A DNA stretch of 64,000 nt from assembly GCA_021397835.1 (NCBI GenBank), contig JAJFZO010000889.1, positions 1,054,001 through 1,118,000 on the forward strand, given 5' to 3'. A program made the translations under genes and the position numbers. Source of the stretch: Moringa oleifera (Eukaryota > Streptophyta > Magnoliopsida > Brassicales > Moringaceae). This document shows positions 24,601 through 36,890 of this stretch, piece after piece. Below the pieces are notes generated by a model, which worked only from the letters and a program-made list of their open reading frames with translations, had not been told where the DNA came from and did no database searches. Each line of letters begins with the position of its first letter. Position 1 is the first letter of the stretch.

Positions 24601-26300
24601 GTTTGCTCTAAAAATTGCTTGTTTCATGAATCTTGGAAGCAAATATGCAAGATGACCAAAATGAATAAATTATCAGGAAGCTGTGTAAGACATAAGGCTG
24701 ATATACATTACCTTCTGTACTTACTTTATGTTTATCATGTTTTACATCACTATCGACAATATTCATATGTCACTTTTCCTGATATTATTCCCTCTTGACA
24801 TTATATTAGTCTTTATGTTTGTTGAAAACCATGCCAAGCGATTGATGCTTAAAAGTTCTATGCAGGTGTTATTTTTGTTCATGATCTTTCCCAGAGAAGG
24901 ACAAAAACAAGCTTGCAGAAGTGGGCAGCTGATATTGCTGCAACTGGAACTTTTTCAGCTCCGCTTGGTTCTGGTGGGCCTGGTGGCCTTCCTGTCCCAT
25001 ATGTTGTTATTGGTAACAAAGCTGACATTGCTGCAAAAGAGGGTACAAGAGGAAGCAGTGGCAATCTCGTTGATGTTGCTCGCCAGTGGGTTGAGAAGCA
25101 GGGTTTGCTTCCACCTAGTGAGGAACTTCCATTGACTGAGACTTTTCCAGGCAGTGGAGGTCTTATTGCGGTAAGCATTTCAACTTCAGCATTCACCTGC
25201 TTTGGTGCTGATCTGCCTGAAAGTTGGATTCTACTTTAGCTTTTGTTGTCAAAGCCACTGAGAGAAAACTTGTTAGTAAACTTGAATAGCTGTTAAATTG
25301 ATTTAGCACGTTGCAAGTGGAATATGTAGTGAAATCTGTCCTGTTTTGTCTTCTGTTGTTGTGGCATGAAATGATGTAGGCTAATCTCAATGGTTATTTA
25401 AAAAATGTGGCTGTCCCGGTGTTCTGTTTTTCACAGCATGAATATATAATGATGTGGTGTTGTGTCCTCTTGACTGACGTATGTGAGTTATATTTATACC
25501 AAGTAACATGTTAAATGATGTTGATTGTTTAATACTTTTGTGCTCATTTCTGTTTTGTGATTTTTTTTAAATAAATAATTAGGCCTAGTATGTCTTGACT
25601 GACATATGTGAGTTTAATGTATACGATTTGGGTCTTCGAAGTCCAATAGGTGGAAGCCAGCTAAATTCTTTGCTCTATAATAAACATGACCTCAAGTAAT
25701 GGTGCTTTGTTTGATACGTAGGCTGCCAAGGAAGCAAGATTTGACAAGGAGGCTGTGATGAAATTTTTCCGTATGGTCTGTACAATAGTCTTTGGGGCTG
25801 GATCCCTCTTTTTCTGTCCTTTTTTTTGTGAGCAAAACATCCTTAATTTTTGATACCCCTTTGTTTTAGTTGATCAGGAGAAGATACTTTTCAGATGAAC
25901 CTTCTGCTAGTCCATGGTCTGTTTCTCCCACACAAAGACCTGCCCAGCGTTTAGATGAAAACTTGAGTAACGAGGACCAATTTTACAAGAAACCAAGGTA
26001 ATACAAGCACGTGACATGTTTCTACTTATGGGGATCATTTATTAGTCACTTGCAATGACGATTCTGTTTCACCTCATGTTTCTAGTGACTTTTGCTTATT
26101 GCAGTTTAAGCGGTGACCCTTATAAGTACAACATGCTCCCGCCCCTTCCGGCACAACGCAATCTGACACCGCCTCCCACGCTTTACCCTCAGCAGCCAGT
26201 TTTGGTGCCTGAGAATCACAGCGTTCCCAGATTTTCTCTGACTGGTTCCCAAGAAATCAACAGCATTCCTAGGTCAAAGAGAACAGATATCAATGTCTAA
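21626..26300 (+). CDS. LIP1: LIP1 (LIGHT INSENSITIVE PERIOD1) small GTPase
   Basis: Plant-specific Ras-like GTPase; in Arabidopsis it tunes the circadian clock and affects microtubules and cell shape. Exons 21626-21716, 23795-23886, 23971-24112, 24866-25170, 25722-25775, 25870-25997 and 26105-26300 total 1008 bases (335 residues, close to the Arabidopsis length of about 340). All introns GT-AG, all joins in frame; intron 1 is 2.1 kb. Motifs: start MFWRERERENK; P-loop GDSGVGKT (28-35); LWDVSGHDRY (87-96), a DxxG motif with SG in place of the Rab AG; NKAD (159-162). A Gly/Ser-rich insert surrounds 140-175. The C-terminus is Pro-rich (LPPLPAQRNLTPPPTLYPQQ) and ends KRTDINV, with no prenylation cysteine, as known for LIP1. 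A broken copy lies upstream and a foldback element ends 162 bases before the ATG. Confidence 0.95.
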
Positions 26301-26835
26301 ACATATGCTGGGCTTGCTGCCCTGAAGATTGTGGTTTGCTTGTAAAACCTGACCTGATTCTTTTACACCAGAAGTTCTCCCACTGCAAGGAGTTTCCAGG
26401 TGAATTACTGATGATTGTACAAACCTAAACAACAACCAATTCTTTTTGAACATTTCTTGTTGGTTGCGTTAATGAAAAAAAAGATTGATTTGGAGGAAAT
26501 ATTCAAATGCTGGTCATCTCGATTGGCAGCTTGGGGTTGCAAATACGACCCACTCTAGAGCAGATATCTATGGAAGGAAAGGAAAAAGTTTATCCTCTCC
26601 TTGTTTGGAGATTCCAGTCATTCAAGCAAAATTAAAGGAGTATTACATAAACCAAAAAGCTAAATAAATGTATTACATGATTAATGCATTAGCGGTAATA
26701 TCAGAAAATTTACTTCACCTCACAACTTTCTACCACAAAGAAAAAAAATCTCCTCTCCTCAAATCGAAAACAAATCTTAGAATTTGCCAACTGGGGAGAG
26801 AAAAATGGTCTGAGAAATTGAACAAAATCCAGTTT
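26301..26835. other. LIP1 3' region and short spacer
   Basis: Contains the LIP1 3' untranslated region, up to perhaps 26480, then spacer. Short frames at 26485-26979 have no recognisable domain. Confidence 0.5.
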
Positions 26836-27048
26836 TTATATATTGTGGGGGCATATGTCTTTGAAAATAGTCAGTCGACTATGGGTACTTTGATAGAGAA
26901 CTTTGTTGATAAGTGCATCTATATCTGTTATTTGCTGCTCATCCTTTGGTTTTTGCATGATGCCATCCATGAAAGGTAGCCACCTTGAATCTTCTTTGGT
27001 CTCTTCAATGGAGTCGCTGCCATTAGCACCGTCACTTTGCTTGCTCAT
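26836..27048 (-). CDS. Possible small protein of 70 residues, unknown
   Basis: Frame starting MSKQSDGANGSDSIEETKED and ending ICPHNI; not recognised. Acidic, Ser-rich N-terminus, then SRWLPFMDGIM and a hydrophilic middle; no signal peptide or membrane segment. Support for a real gene is indirect: on the minus strand TTTTTACAG (a good acceptor) lies about 20 bases before the ATG, and CTCAG followed by GTATTT (a possible donor) lies near 27564. A TATATATA stretch lies upstream at about 27655. A leader exon at about 27565-27650 is therefore plausible. It could equally be a chance frame. The amino-acid mix looks protein-like and the frame lies in a gene-poor stretch next to LIP1. Confidence 0.35.
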   Translation of the reverse strand: MSKQSDGANGSDSIEETKEDSRWLPFMDGIMQKPKDEQQITDIDALINKVLYQSTHSRLTIFKDICPHNI

Positions 27049-27653
27049 TGTCCCTACACTAACCTGTAAAAATTCTAATCATGTAAATTCATATATAAAC
27101 AAAATAAGAAATAAGAAAGACAAATTAATATTGTTTTCTACAAAGAATTGAAAGTTACTACTTACTAAACAATACAACTTAAAGTCATACATGTCTCAAA
27201 ACCGATTTTAGATTCTTGACGGTTCTTATATTTATAATTTTCTAAAATTAAAATTTTCTTTGAAACTCCTTCATCATATGTAACTCAAAAAATATAAAAT
27301 TACGTAATTTTTACATGCTTTTTCGTGTCTTTTGTCTATTATCTAACATTTGTTTCAATTTTGCATATGATCTCTTTTTTATTTGAGAGGTAAAAAACAT
27401 CATAAAAAAAAAAAGAAAAAAACACCATATCAGAAGAAAAAAGGAAACAAGAAGAGGCAAATAATATTTTTATGATTATATGCATGTGTTATTCGTATAT
27501 CATCTAGAGTATATAGAATCCTATGAGATAGAAAAAAAGAAGTTGGTAGAGGATTGAAAATACCTGAGAAATTACTTAATTAGGTGATAAGAGAATCAGA
27601 GTCTGGCAAAACAAATAGAAGCTGGTCGGAATTATAATTTTGTGCTTGGTGGG

Positions 27654-27679
27654 ATATATATATATACACATATATATAT

Positions 27680-27719
<40 letters not shown>
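27654..27719. repeat. (TA)n with (CA)n microsatellite
   Basis: Alternating TA interrupted by CA units over about 66 bases. Confidence 0.9.
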
Positions 27720-28707
27720 TGAGAACAGTCAACGATCAGAAAAGGAAAGTAATTTCACTCGGAGATTAAGGTGAGTTCTCAAAGGAGTTACGAAACTATA
27801 ATTAGTATTTAATAACTTTTTTTATTTGAAAAATAAATCTTAGAGTTTACTAATCAAAAGAGAAATGTGTCGCCTAAATATAATAAATTAAATAAAACTC
27901 AAATTGCATTATATGGACAAGATTTTTCTTGTAATAACTCCATTATATCCTACAATTCCTCGTTCATTGCCGTTGTATATTTGATTAAAAATCTAATCGT
28001 TGTAAAAAAATAAGAAATTAGAAAAAAAAATTAAAGATTTTTTTTGACAAGAATTGAAGGTTGGGAAAGCCAATATTGGCTTCAAAAAAAAAAAAAAAAA
28101 AACAAAGGAATACTAAGAACAAGTTTCGAAAATCACAACAAAATCTAAAATTTAGAGAATAATTGTAATAACTTATATTGAACTATCTCTAACTATTACA
28201 ATAAATTGTAAAATCAATAATAAATTACAAATAAAAAACCCAGTAAGTTCAAAGAAACAAATTACAAATAAAACTAATAGTAGAGGCTGCTCTATACTTG
28301 TTGGGTTTAACACGACAAGATTAAATAAGGCCGTTAATTATTTTTAATTTATTTATTTTTAAAAATATATTTAATTAAATATTTATATTTTGTTAATAAT
28401 AAACATCTTACTATTGATAAAGCGATGATTATTTTTTAATATAATTCAACATAAGTTAAATCTTTGTTCGTTTTAATTTTACAAAAATAATTTGTGTACT
28501 CTCAATAAGATTTTGTAAGTAATATGCATTTAAAAATAATTTATTTTTATAAAATTTAATATTTTTAATAATATGTTTATTGTTATTTATAAATTTATAA
28601 ATTTTTAATTTATTAAATAAATTTGTACCACTAATGTATTAGAGTACATCTCATTTTAAAATATTTGTAAAATTTTGAAAACATTTTTTCAAATCACTAT
28701 TGTTAAA

Positions 28708-28758
<51 letters not shown>

Positions 28759-29300
28759 AAAAAAATAGAGAACTAAAGCATTATTTTAAAAAAAATCAAT
28801 AATCAATGTCATCGTAAAAAATTATTACACGATAAATTTTAGATGATTATATAAATAAATGAGATAACTAAATTTCAATCGAAAAATAATGAACAACTAA
28901 AAGAAAAACTTTTCTATAAAATTATCTTGCAATTAATTGTAACATTTCATGAAAATATGAGAAGTCAATAAAAGTGTTAACTTTTAAATGATAGAAAATT
29001 AAAATGTTATTGGAGTTAAATAAAAATTTTAAAAATAAATTTTTTTGTTGTAAATTTAAGTTCAAAATAAACAAATTTACAAAAAACATTTAACTATTTA
29101 AAAAATTATTAATAAATAAAAAAATTTAAAATGGGTACCACTTGAAAATGAGGCTAAGTCACCACCGAGGCCTAAGAATCAGCCTTTAAGAATAAGAAAT
29201 TGATTTAGATTAAAAACAAGAAACTTAAGAAGATCAAGAAAGCAAATTACAAATAAATTATGAACAAAAAATTAACTTAGACTACAAATAGGAAACTAAT
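27720..29300. other. AT-rich spacer, no gene recognised
   Basis: A/T-rich, with an A18 run near 28085 and an AAT microsatellite at 28709-28756. Its right part may belong to the flank of the adjoining gypsy fragment. Confidence 0.55.
28709..28756. repeat. (AAT)16 microsatellite
   Basis: Uninterrupted trinucleotide run of about 16 units. Confidence 0.95.
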
Positions 29301-31080
29301 CTATTAGCTTAAAATTAAAATAGAAACTAATATAAGTGTGCTGCATCAATCCCTTCCGCTTTGAAAAAAGCTCATGCTTGAGTTTTGTGATTATATTGAA
29401 AACTCATGGAAGGTAACACTCGAAGATATCAACAACATTTAAAGTATTAAAAATGTTCATATTAGTTGAAACATCAATTTTGTAAACATTATAACCAATC
29501 TTCTTAAAGACATGGAAAGAATCAATCTTTTTACCTTTAAGCTTATCATATATACTAATTGAAAAACGATACTTTTAAAGGTGAATCGTCATCAAATCAC
29601 TTTCATTGAAAAACTTAAGACGTTGATGTTGATCTGTAACAGTCTTGTAACGAATATTAGCCTTTGCTAATTTTTTTTCTTTTCGAGATAAATTTGTTGA
29701 ATATGCATTGCAAATCCCTCAATGTTAGGATTGACATCAAGGAAACGAGGAATACGAAGTAAATTCATTATATACTTTGGAATACTAGTGTAGATAACTT
29801 TAAAATGAGTCCTTCTAGTAGAGTAATTAGGCATACAACTAAAAGTAAATTTAATATGTGAAAGAACAATGTCCCACTGTTTTACTTTGTTTCCACTAAA
29901 ACATCAAATCATATTGCCAAGAGTGCCATTAGCCACTTTAGTTTTCTTATTAGTTTTCGGATGATTTGTGACACTATACTTCAAAGAAGTATCAAACAAT
30001 TTCTGTAGAGTTTTCGAAAATGTTTAATACTTATCAAAAGTTATTGAATGAGGAATGCTATGTAAGTGAATGATTTCACAAAAAAATGAATTAGTCACAT
30101 AAGAAGTATTTAAAGTTCTCTTACAAGAAAGAAAGTAAGCCATCTTGAAAAATCACTTAATTACAAACATAATCGCATCAATTCCTAATTGAGTTCTTAG
30201 GGGTTAAGAACAAAATTTATAATTAAATCTTGCCAAATTATCTTTGGAACAAATAAAGGAGTGTAAAAATTAGGATTTTAAGCTTGTCCTTCAGCTTTTT
30301 AACACATTGGACAATATTGAACAATATGTCTAATATCTTGTTTAAGTTAAGAGACTAATACAATCTCTCGTCAACCAAATTGATTATTTTTTTTCACTCA
30401 ACATGTAGTCTTAATCCTTTTGCATACAACTCTTTATTTAAGTATTCACGTACAGAAGAATGAATGATACATATTTGTGTACCTTTAAATAGAAACCCTT
30501 CTTAAGTAAAGAAATTAAAAACAAATTCCTTATTCGTGCATCATGTCCATATTTTTCTAAAATCTTAATTAGTAGTATATATACCCTTCAAATAATCGAA
30601 CCTTGCCACTGTAGTTCTTTTGTAGCTAGTAAAGAGGCATGTTGACTCAATACATCGATTATTTATTTATTTTTGGCCAGGTTTATGTTTGATATCAAAA
30701 GTGAACTTTTGTGAAAATTTAAACTATTATACGTTTGATTCATCATCTTCTGAGAATTGGTGAATATCAAAACTTGAAGATTTATAAAATAGTACACTTT
30801 TATTGAATCAAATAATGCTCTTATTGCTTTAAGACTAAAAAACCAGCATAAAATTTTGCCTTATAAGTGGTATATTTTTTTCTAAATTCATTAACCTTTT
30901 CACTGAAAAATTTTTCTGGACATCCCTTTTGGGATAATATAGCTCCAATCTCAAGAATTGATGCATCACATTCAACTTTAAATACTTTCCCAAAATAAAG
31001 AGTGCTAACTTTGGTGTAGTGGACAACAATTTGATATATTTGACAAATGCTTTAACTGATTGAAGCAGTTGATTTCGCAT
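29300..31080 (-). mobile_element. Degenerate Ty3/gypsy retrotransposon fragment: RNase H and integrase
   Basis: Read leftward from 31080. The RNase H-type region (31080-30835) gives KAFVKYIKLLSTTPKLALF and RLMNLEKNIP, corresponding to the usual gypsy 'AF..LK..L...PVLALP' and 'SEKL' blocks. Further left, out of frame and with stops, an integrase zinc-finger-like piece appears (HIVQYCPMC near 30330). The integrase core follows near 29800-30170, including a KMAYFLSCKRTLN-type segment and NHPKTNK in place of the usual HPQTDGQ. Multiple stops and frameshifts: dead. No LTR recognised. Confidence 0.75.
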
Positions 31081-34000
31081 TAAGAGGAAAAAAAAGACCT
31101 TTATTCTTCTGAGTAGCTCATCGATGATTCATTTTTTTCCTTTACAAAAATGGAGTTGAATCTTCAAAATGTCAGTGTGAGCTTCATATTAGAAACTATC
31201 TTGTGGTGGTCGACCTTGATGTTATTCAATAGAAACTGTTATGAAGGCTCCTCAACATATAAGCAAATTAGAATATCCATAATTTGATGGTGCCCTTGGT
31301 ATAATGGAATAATTTTTTCAAGTGATGGGATGCTAAAAAAGGATAAGCCTCACAAAATCATGATTCATTTAGATAGGCAGCTTTACAATGACACTAGTAC
31401 TTTATGTTCGCCTAGGAAGAGATCAAAGATATAGATCAAAAACTTTATTTTAACAAAATAAGAGCATGATTTTGCAACATGGAGTATGAAAATCTAACAT
31501 TCAATTTAGCTCACTTAAAGCAAACAATTATTATTGATGAATTTTATGAAACGTTTGAAGTTTTGTCTAATTTGGTTGAAGTACTTAATTATGTTGTCAT
31601 GAGAATTTTTTTTGATTAATTTATAGGAAGATATCTCTAAACATATGAAATTACAACATCCAAAAACCCTAACCCATATCTTAAGTCTTACTGATCAAGT
31701 AGAAGCAGTCATACACAATGTTCTCCATAAACCTTATACACTACATTAATAAACTCTTTACTCCATTTTGTTAGTCATTTTCATGCTATTCCTCGATTAG
31801 TAAATATACCAATACATTACTATTACTTTTTACCTACCTAAACATATTTCCACTAGCTTCGTCACTTACAAATTCTTTAAAAAAAAAATTCCTTTACTAT
31901 AACAATTCTCATACTTAAGGACCTCTAATATCAAGTCTGACAATGTTAAGAGAATTGAATTTTTTACCAGGGTTGGGACAGAAGATAGGGAAAAAGAAGT
32001 TTATGTATGTGATGTAGAGCAAAAGACACATTTGGCCATTAATGTGTCAAGCCTTAATTATATTAGTTTGTACTCACTAAAGAAGCTGATAAGGAATAGG
32101 ATCCTAAATAATTTGTTGACTGCATTGATACTTTCAATAATTCTGAAGATGAAGGAGAAGACATAGTGATTTTACATGCCATATCTTTGTAGGCCATGAT
32201 AAGACTTAAGAATTATCAAACAATAAGACTAAAGGGCAAAATTAAAAATCAGATGGTGATTATTTTAGTAAATTTAAGAAGCAATCACATTTATTAATTT
32301 AGCCCTCATCAAAAAGTTTAAGTGGTCTGTGAATCACATAGAAAGAGTAGAGGTTGTTGTAATAAATGGGGAAATAGTAAGGATCTTAGGACTTTGTTTT
32401 GTTGTGCTATGGGAAGTACAATAGTTCACTCGAGTGATTAATCTCTATGGTGTTTTTTTTTTTAACAAGTTTGTGACATTGTTTTGGAAATTCAATGACT
32501 ACAACAGTTAGGGCCTATCACTTGGGACTTTAAAAGGTTAAGAATCAATTTCAAATTAGATGGCAAGATTATGAGTTTATAAGGGGAGTCAAAAGGATTT
32601 ATTTTGCCAACTTCTAAAAGAGAACTTAATTTTGTGCGCGTTAAAAAAAAAAGGGAATCTATGTGATGCTTTACGGCCAACAATGTTCTTTATAGTTTCT
32701 TGACAAAGTAGCCAGTATAGAGTTATCACAGTTTCATAAAAAGCAACTAATTATTTTTTTAATGGAATTTTTATCTATATTTGAGGAACTATTGAGGTTC
32801 CCACCTATAAAGAACCATGACTATGGTGTCCCTTTAAAAGATGAGAATCAAGTGGTGAAGATCAAACCTTATTGATATGCCACAGTTCAAAAAGGTGAAA
32901 TCAAAAAGATAGTTAAAGAGATGAAGATGGTGGGAATTATCAGGGATAATAATAGTCCATTTGCTTCACTAATGGTTTTAGTAAAAAAAACAGATGGGAG
33001 TTGGAGGCTATATGTAGATTATAGATAATTAAATAAGTTAAATATAAGAAATGTATTTCTAATTCCTTTGATTGAAGATCTTCTTAATGAGCTTGTTAAT
33101 TGGTTTTTCCAAATTAGGGAGCAAGGTATCATCAGATAAGGATGAAGACTCAAGATGAGCATAAAACTACTTCAAAAACTCACTATGGATATTATGAGTT
33201 CTTGGTATTGCCTTTTGGGCTAACCAATGCCTCATCAACTTTTCGAGGCCTCATGAACTATATTTTTTAGTAGCATTTTAAAAAATTCATGTTAGTGTTC
33301 TTTGACGATGTTTTACTCTACTCCACAACTTGGGAAGAACATTTGTAACACTTGAAAGTGATTCTTGGTATTTTGAAGGCTCATAAGTTATTTGTTAAGC
33401 TCTACAAATGTGCATTTGGTTCTTCTCAAATTGAATATATTGGTCACATTATCAGTGCTCAAACAGTGGTCATGGATCCTAACAAAATAGCTTGCATGCT
33501 GAATTGGTTTACTCCTAAGAATATTAAAAAGGTGAAAGGTTTTTTAGGGGTTAACTAGGTATTACAAGTGATTCACTAGAGGGTATGGAGCACTTTCACA
33601 ACCCTATTATTAAAGAAAGAGGAGCATATATGGATTGTAGAGGCTGAAGAAGTATTTCACAAGCTAAAACAAGATATGACTAAAGTTCCTGTACTAACAC
33701 TATTTAATTTTATAGAACATTTTGTGTGTAATTAAATGCATCCAACTTAGTTATTGGTGTGTTTTTGACACAGGCTAGCAAGTTGATTGCATTTTTCAGT
33801 AAGTCATTAGGGCCAAAACATCAATGTTTATTAGTTTATGAGAAGGAAATGATGGTTGCCCTAGCAATTATTAAGAAATGAAATAATTATTTGATGGATA
33901 GGCCTTTCAAAATCAAAATAGATCATTATAATTTGAAGTTTTTATTAGACTAAAAAATTAATATCCTAGCACAATAAAAGTGGGTGATTCAAATGATGGG

Positions 34001-34760
34001 TTATGATTATGAGGTCGTATTTTGACAATGGACTTCCAATATAATAACTAATGACCTTCCTAAGAACACTGACTCTGAATTCATGGTCATTTCTATGGTG
34101 AACAATCTTTTACTACAAAGTACGCAACGATCTTGAACTACTAATAATAAACCAGTTCACCTAATTGCAAGCATTGACAAGAATCCAAACAAATACTTCA
34201 AGTTTCTTGGCAACACAATCAATTAAGGAGGCTTGGAAGACTGGTGGTGGGGCAAGATCAGCAACTAAGGCATGACTTATTTTCTTACTTTCATGATTCA
34301 CCTACAGGTGGGCATTTGGGAGTTATGGCTACATTGAAGAGGAATGGAAGTCTTTTCCACGGGAAAGAGTTCGAAGGAGATGCTAGGAACTGCATCCGAA
34401 GTTGCTCTATCTGTCAACAAATACTAACCGTATTTGTTTGTTTCCCCAAGGTTGCTACAATCTCTTCCCATTCTAGTAGCTGTATAGATTGAAGTCTTAA
34501 TTAACTTCTTAAAGGATTTTCAACTTCCAGAGGATTCAATGCTATTTTCAGTAGTGGTGGGTAGATTGAGCAAGTATGCTCACTTCTTATCTTTGTCAGA
34601 CCATTAGACTGCTTTACTTGTGGCTCAATTGTTCTTGGACCACGTTTACAAGTACATGGTCTCCCTAACAACATAGTATCTAACAGAGATAAACAAATTT
34701 TCAGTCATTTCTAGGAAGAACTCTTTAAACTTATGGGTACTCAAATGAAGTTCTTATTTT
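31081..34760 (+). mobile_element. Degenerate Ty3/gypsy retrotransposon fragment: gag to integrase
   Basis: Read rightward. Gag-like sequence occupies roughly 31150-32400. Reverse transcriptase lies at about 32860-33560: [46 protein letters not shown] and the catalytic FFDD (YxDD family). A linker with RNase H-like remains follows, then an integrase zinc-binding piece at 34244-34492 (GGHLGVMATLKRNG, SCSICQQ) and an integrase core remnant to about 34740. Many stops and frameshifts. It points away from the minus-strand gypsy fragment and ends just before the duplicated leader at 34775. No LTR seen. Confidence 0.82.
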
Positions 34761-34774
34761 TATTTTATTTTTTT

Positions 34775-35176
34775 TATACCTTTTATAAAAAAATTAAGAA
34801 GTCTTTGGTGCTTCAGATTTTGGTAGTTTTGACTAAATTAATGGCTTGTGATAGAACTTTGGTATAAGAAGTGTGTAAAAATAATAATTAAGGAGAATTA
34901 TTAATTTCTGAGTTTAAGAAATTACAGTGAGAAGAAAATAAAATTACTTTAAAAAAATCAGAAAATATGGAAAAAAAAGTTAAACAGAGGTAACTATTTT
35001 ATTTACTTTGGGTTAAAGGCAGTATAAGCTTGGGCAGCGACGAAAGGGGATCAGATCTCCACATACTGTTGCGGAGTCCCTGCTCTTAAACCCAGTGAGT
35101 ACTGGGCACTGGGTTCTGGGGACTAGATCGATTGAGCCTGAGACGCTGCTGCTTTACAGGTTGCTCCTCTCTTTTC

Positions 35177-35207
<31 letters not shown>

Positions 35208-36425
35208 GTTTGTATGAAAAAACCCTAACCCATGTCTCTTATCTTTAATTTAAATCCGTCTTGGCATTTGTTTGTCTTCGTGTTTGGTACCATGGGAATT
35301 AAACCTTAATTGTTGTTAAAGTTGATAACTGCCTTATTATAATTTCTAATTTGATATGTCTCGGTGCGTTGTTTTACTAATTTTTTGCCTCAATAATGGC
35401 ACTACATGTAATACTATAGTGATGGTAATTGTAATTATCATATGATGCGATTTTTCGTAAAGACAAGAGTTTCATTACAATCTCTGCTTGCTACTATAAT
35501 TTTTCAATATCACTTGATGTATCAGTAATGTGGGTCAAACTTGATGGTCAGAAAAGAAGCTGTTTTTGGTTTAGGAAACTAGCAATGCAGTATTTTGCTG
35601 TTTAGCAATTGAATTATGGTTTCTCTTTGAAGCCCATGAAGAAAGGAGAAAGGAAATGAACCAGTAGTGGGGCTATTTCTGAGATATGATGATTTGAGGT
35701 CTTTGGTAGAACCTTCATGGTAGTAATTAGGCCATTTTAGAGATAAGGTCTGTTTTCAGGTTATATCAATATTTACCCTTTTGCTGTTTGCTTGACTGCG
35801 TTGTGTCTATGGAACTCTTGAATGCACTTTACATTTTCAAATATTCGTTTGGTGGTAAATTTGACTTCCGTTTGCTCTTATTCCTTATTGTTTGTGGGGG
35901 AATCCTAATCAGTACAAATGGTTAATGAAACGCGATGGCAGTTAATGCTTCCAGCACAACAAGGTGGGTTTCTATAAATTACAGCAGATCATCTTGAGTT
36001 TTCTGGTGCTACTCTTAAGTGCCAAGTTGAACATGCAACTTCCTTGCTTTGTGTGACAACAAGCTCCATGTAAAATTTTATACAGAAAATACAATTAGAC
36101 AGAGCAATTTCTTTGATAGGCAGCATCCTTGAGTATCATAGTCTAGTTTCCAGTATCTTGTTTCCTTTAAGATTTGTGGCAGAGAAAACCTTACCGTTCT
36201 TTTACACATTATGAAACTGTATCCTTCATTGTCTTGTTTATATGCTTTTCTATCAGCAGGTTGCATCATAGTTTCATTTTTTTAACTGTCTTAGTTTTCT
36301 TCTCTGTAATAGAGATGTTATAGCTTTTTGTTCATTCATTTGCTGAAAAGGATATGTTAAGTTTGGTGAGACTAATAAATATGCTAACAATTCTAATGCA
36401 GAATCCTGCACTAAGTTAATATGAG
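34775..36425 (+). promoter_or_regulatory. Promoter, non-coding first exon and leader intron of the ten-cysteine protein gene
   Basis: Conserved with 18167-19820. Contains a first-exon candidate around 35035-35094, ending before GTGAGT in CCCAGTGAGTAC. A CT tract lies at 35175-35199. A 1.3-kb T-rich leader intron ends at TTCTAATGCAG (36391-36401). Splice sites are inferred from sequence only; an alternative donor at 35160 (GTTGCT) is weaker. Confidence 0.6.
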
Positions 36426-36509
36426 TACTTTTCTCATCCTGTTAAACAGTATAGCATAAGAAGTTAAGAAAAGAAGGAGGAGAAGTGGAGCTTGATCACC
36501 ACATCCATT

Positions 36510-36890
36510 ATGGTGGAAGTGTGGTGGTCTCTTTTGGGGGCTGCTATACCAGCAGTTATTGCAGGACAAGCTTTTAGAATGAAGAAGAAACGTGCTGAGG
36601 AGCAGAGAATTAAGAGTGCCAGGGGGAGGGAGAAGAGTTCTGATGACATCTTTGTGTGCGAGAGGGTTTGTACATCAAAGAGAATGTTGAAGAAGGTTGG
36701 GGCGTTCTCAAAGGATCCCATTCCTAATACTTGTGTTACTGTTTGTGGCGTATCTGAGCTTGACGCATGCTCTGAAGCCTGTGCTCGTACTGTTTGTGTT
36801 AACCAACATCAGGTACCTAACTGGAATGATATCTGCCTCCGCAGATGCCAGAGTGAATGCCTTAGACTTTCTGCCTCACATTCTTCTTAG
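36510..36890 (+). CDS. Conserved plant small protein with ten cysteines (At5g64816-like), function unknown
   Basis: 126 residues in one coding exon. The ATG at 36510 (MVEVWWSLLGAAIPAVIAGQ) is chosen because the frame upstream has no other ATG. Residues 5-22 form a single hydrophobic segment followed by a very basic stretch (FRMKKKRAEEQRIK), so an N-terminal membrane anchor is likely. The rest holds ten cysteines in spaced groups: C50-x3-C54, C75-x3-C79, C87-x3-C91-x4-C96, C109-x3-C113-x3-C117. An even number with repeated Cx3C spacing suggests disulfides or metal binding. I recall the Arabidopsis neighbour of LIP1, At5g64816, as very similar and uncharacterised. A leader copy without this exon exists at 18.2-19.8 kb. 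Confidence 0.85.
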   Translation: MVEVWWSLLGAAIPAVIAGQAFRMKKKRAEEQRIKSARGREKSSDDIFVCERVCTSKRMLKKVGAFSKDPIPNTCVTVCGVSELDACSEACARTVCVNQHQVPNWNDICLRRCQSECLRLSASHSS

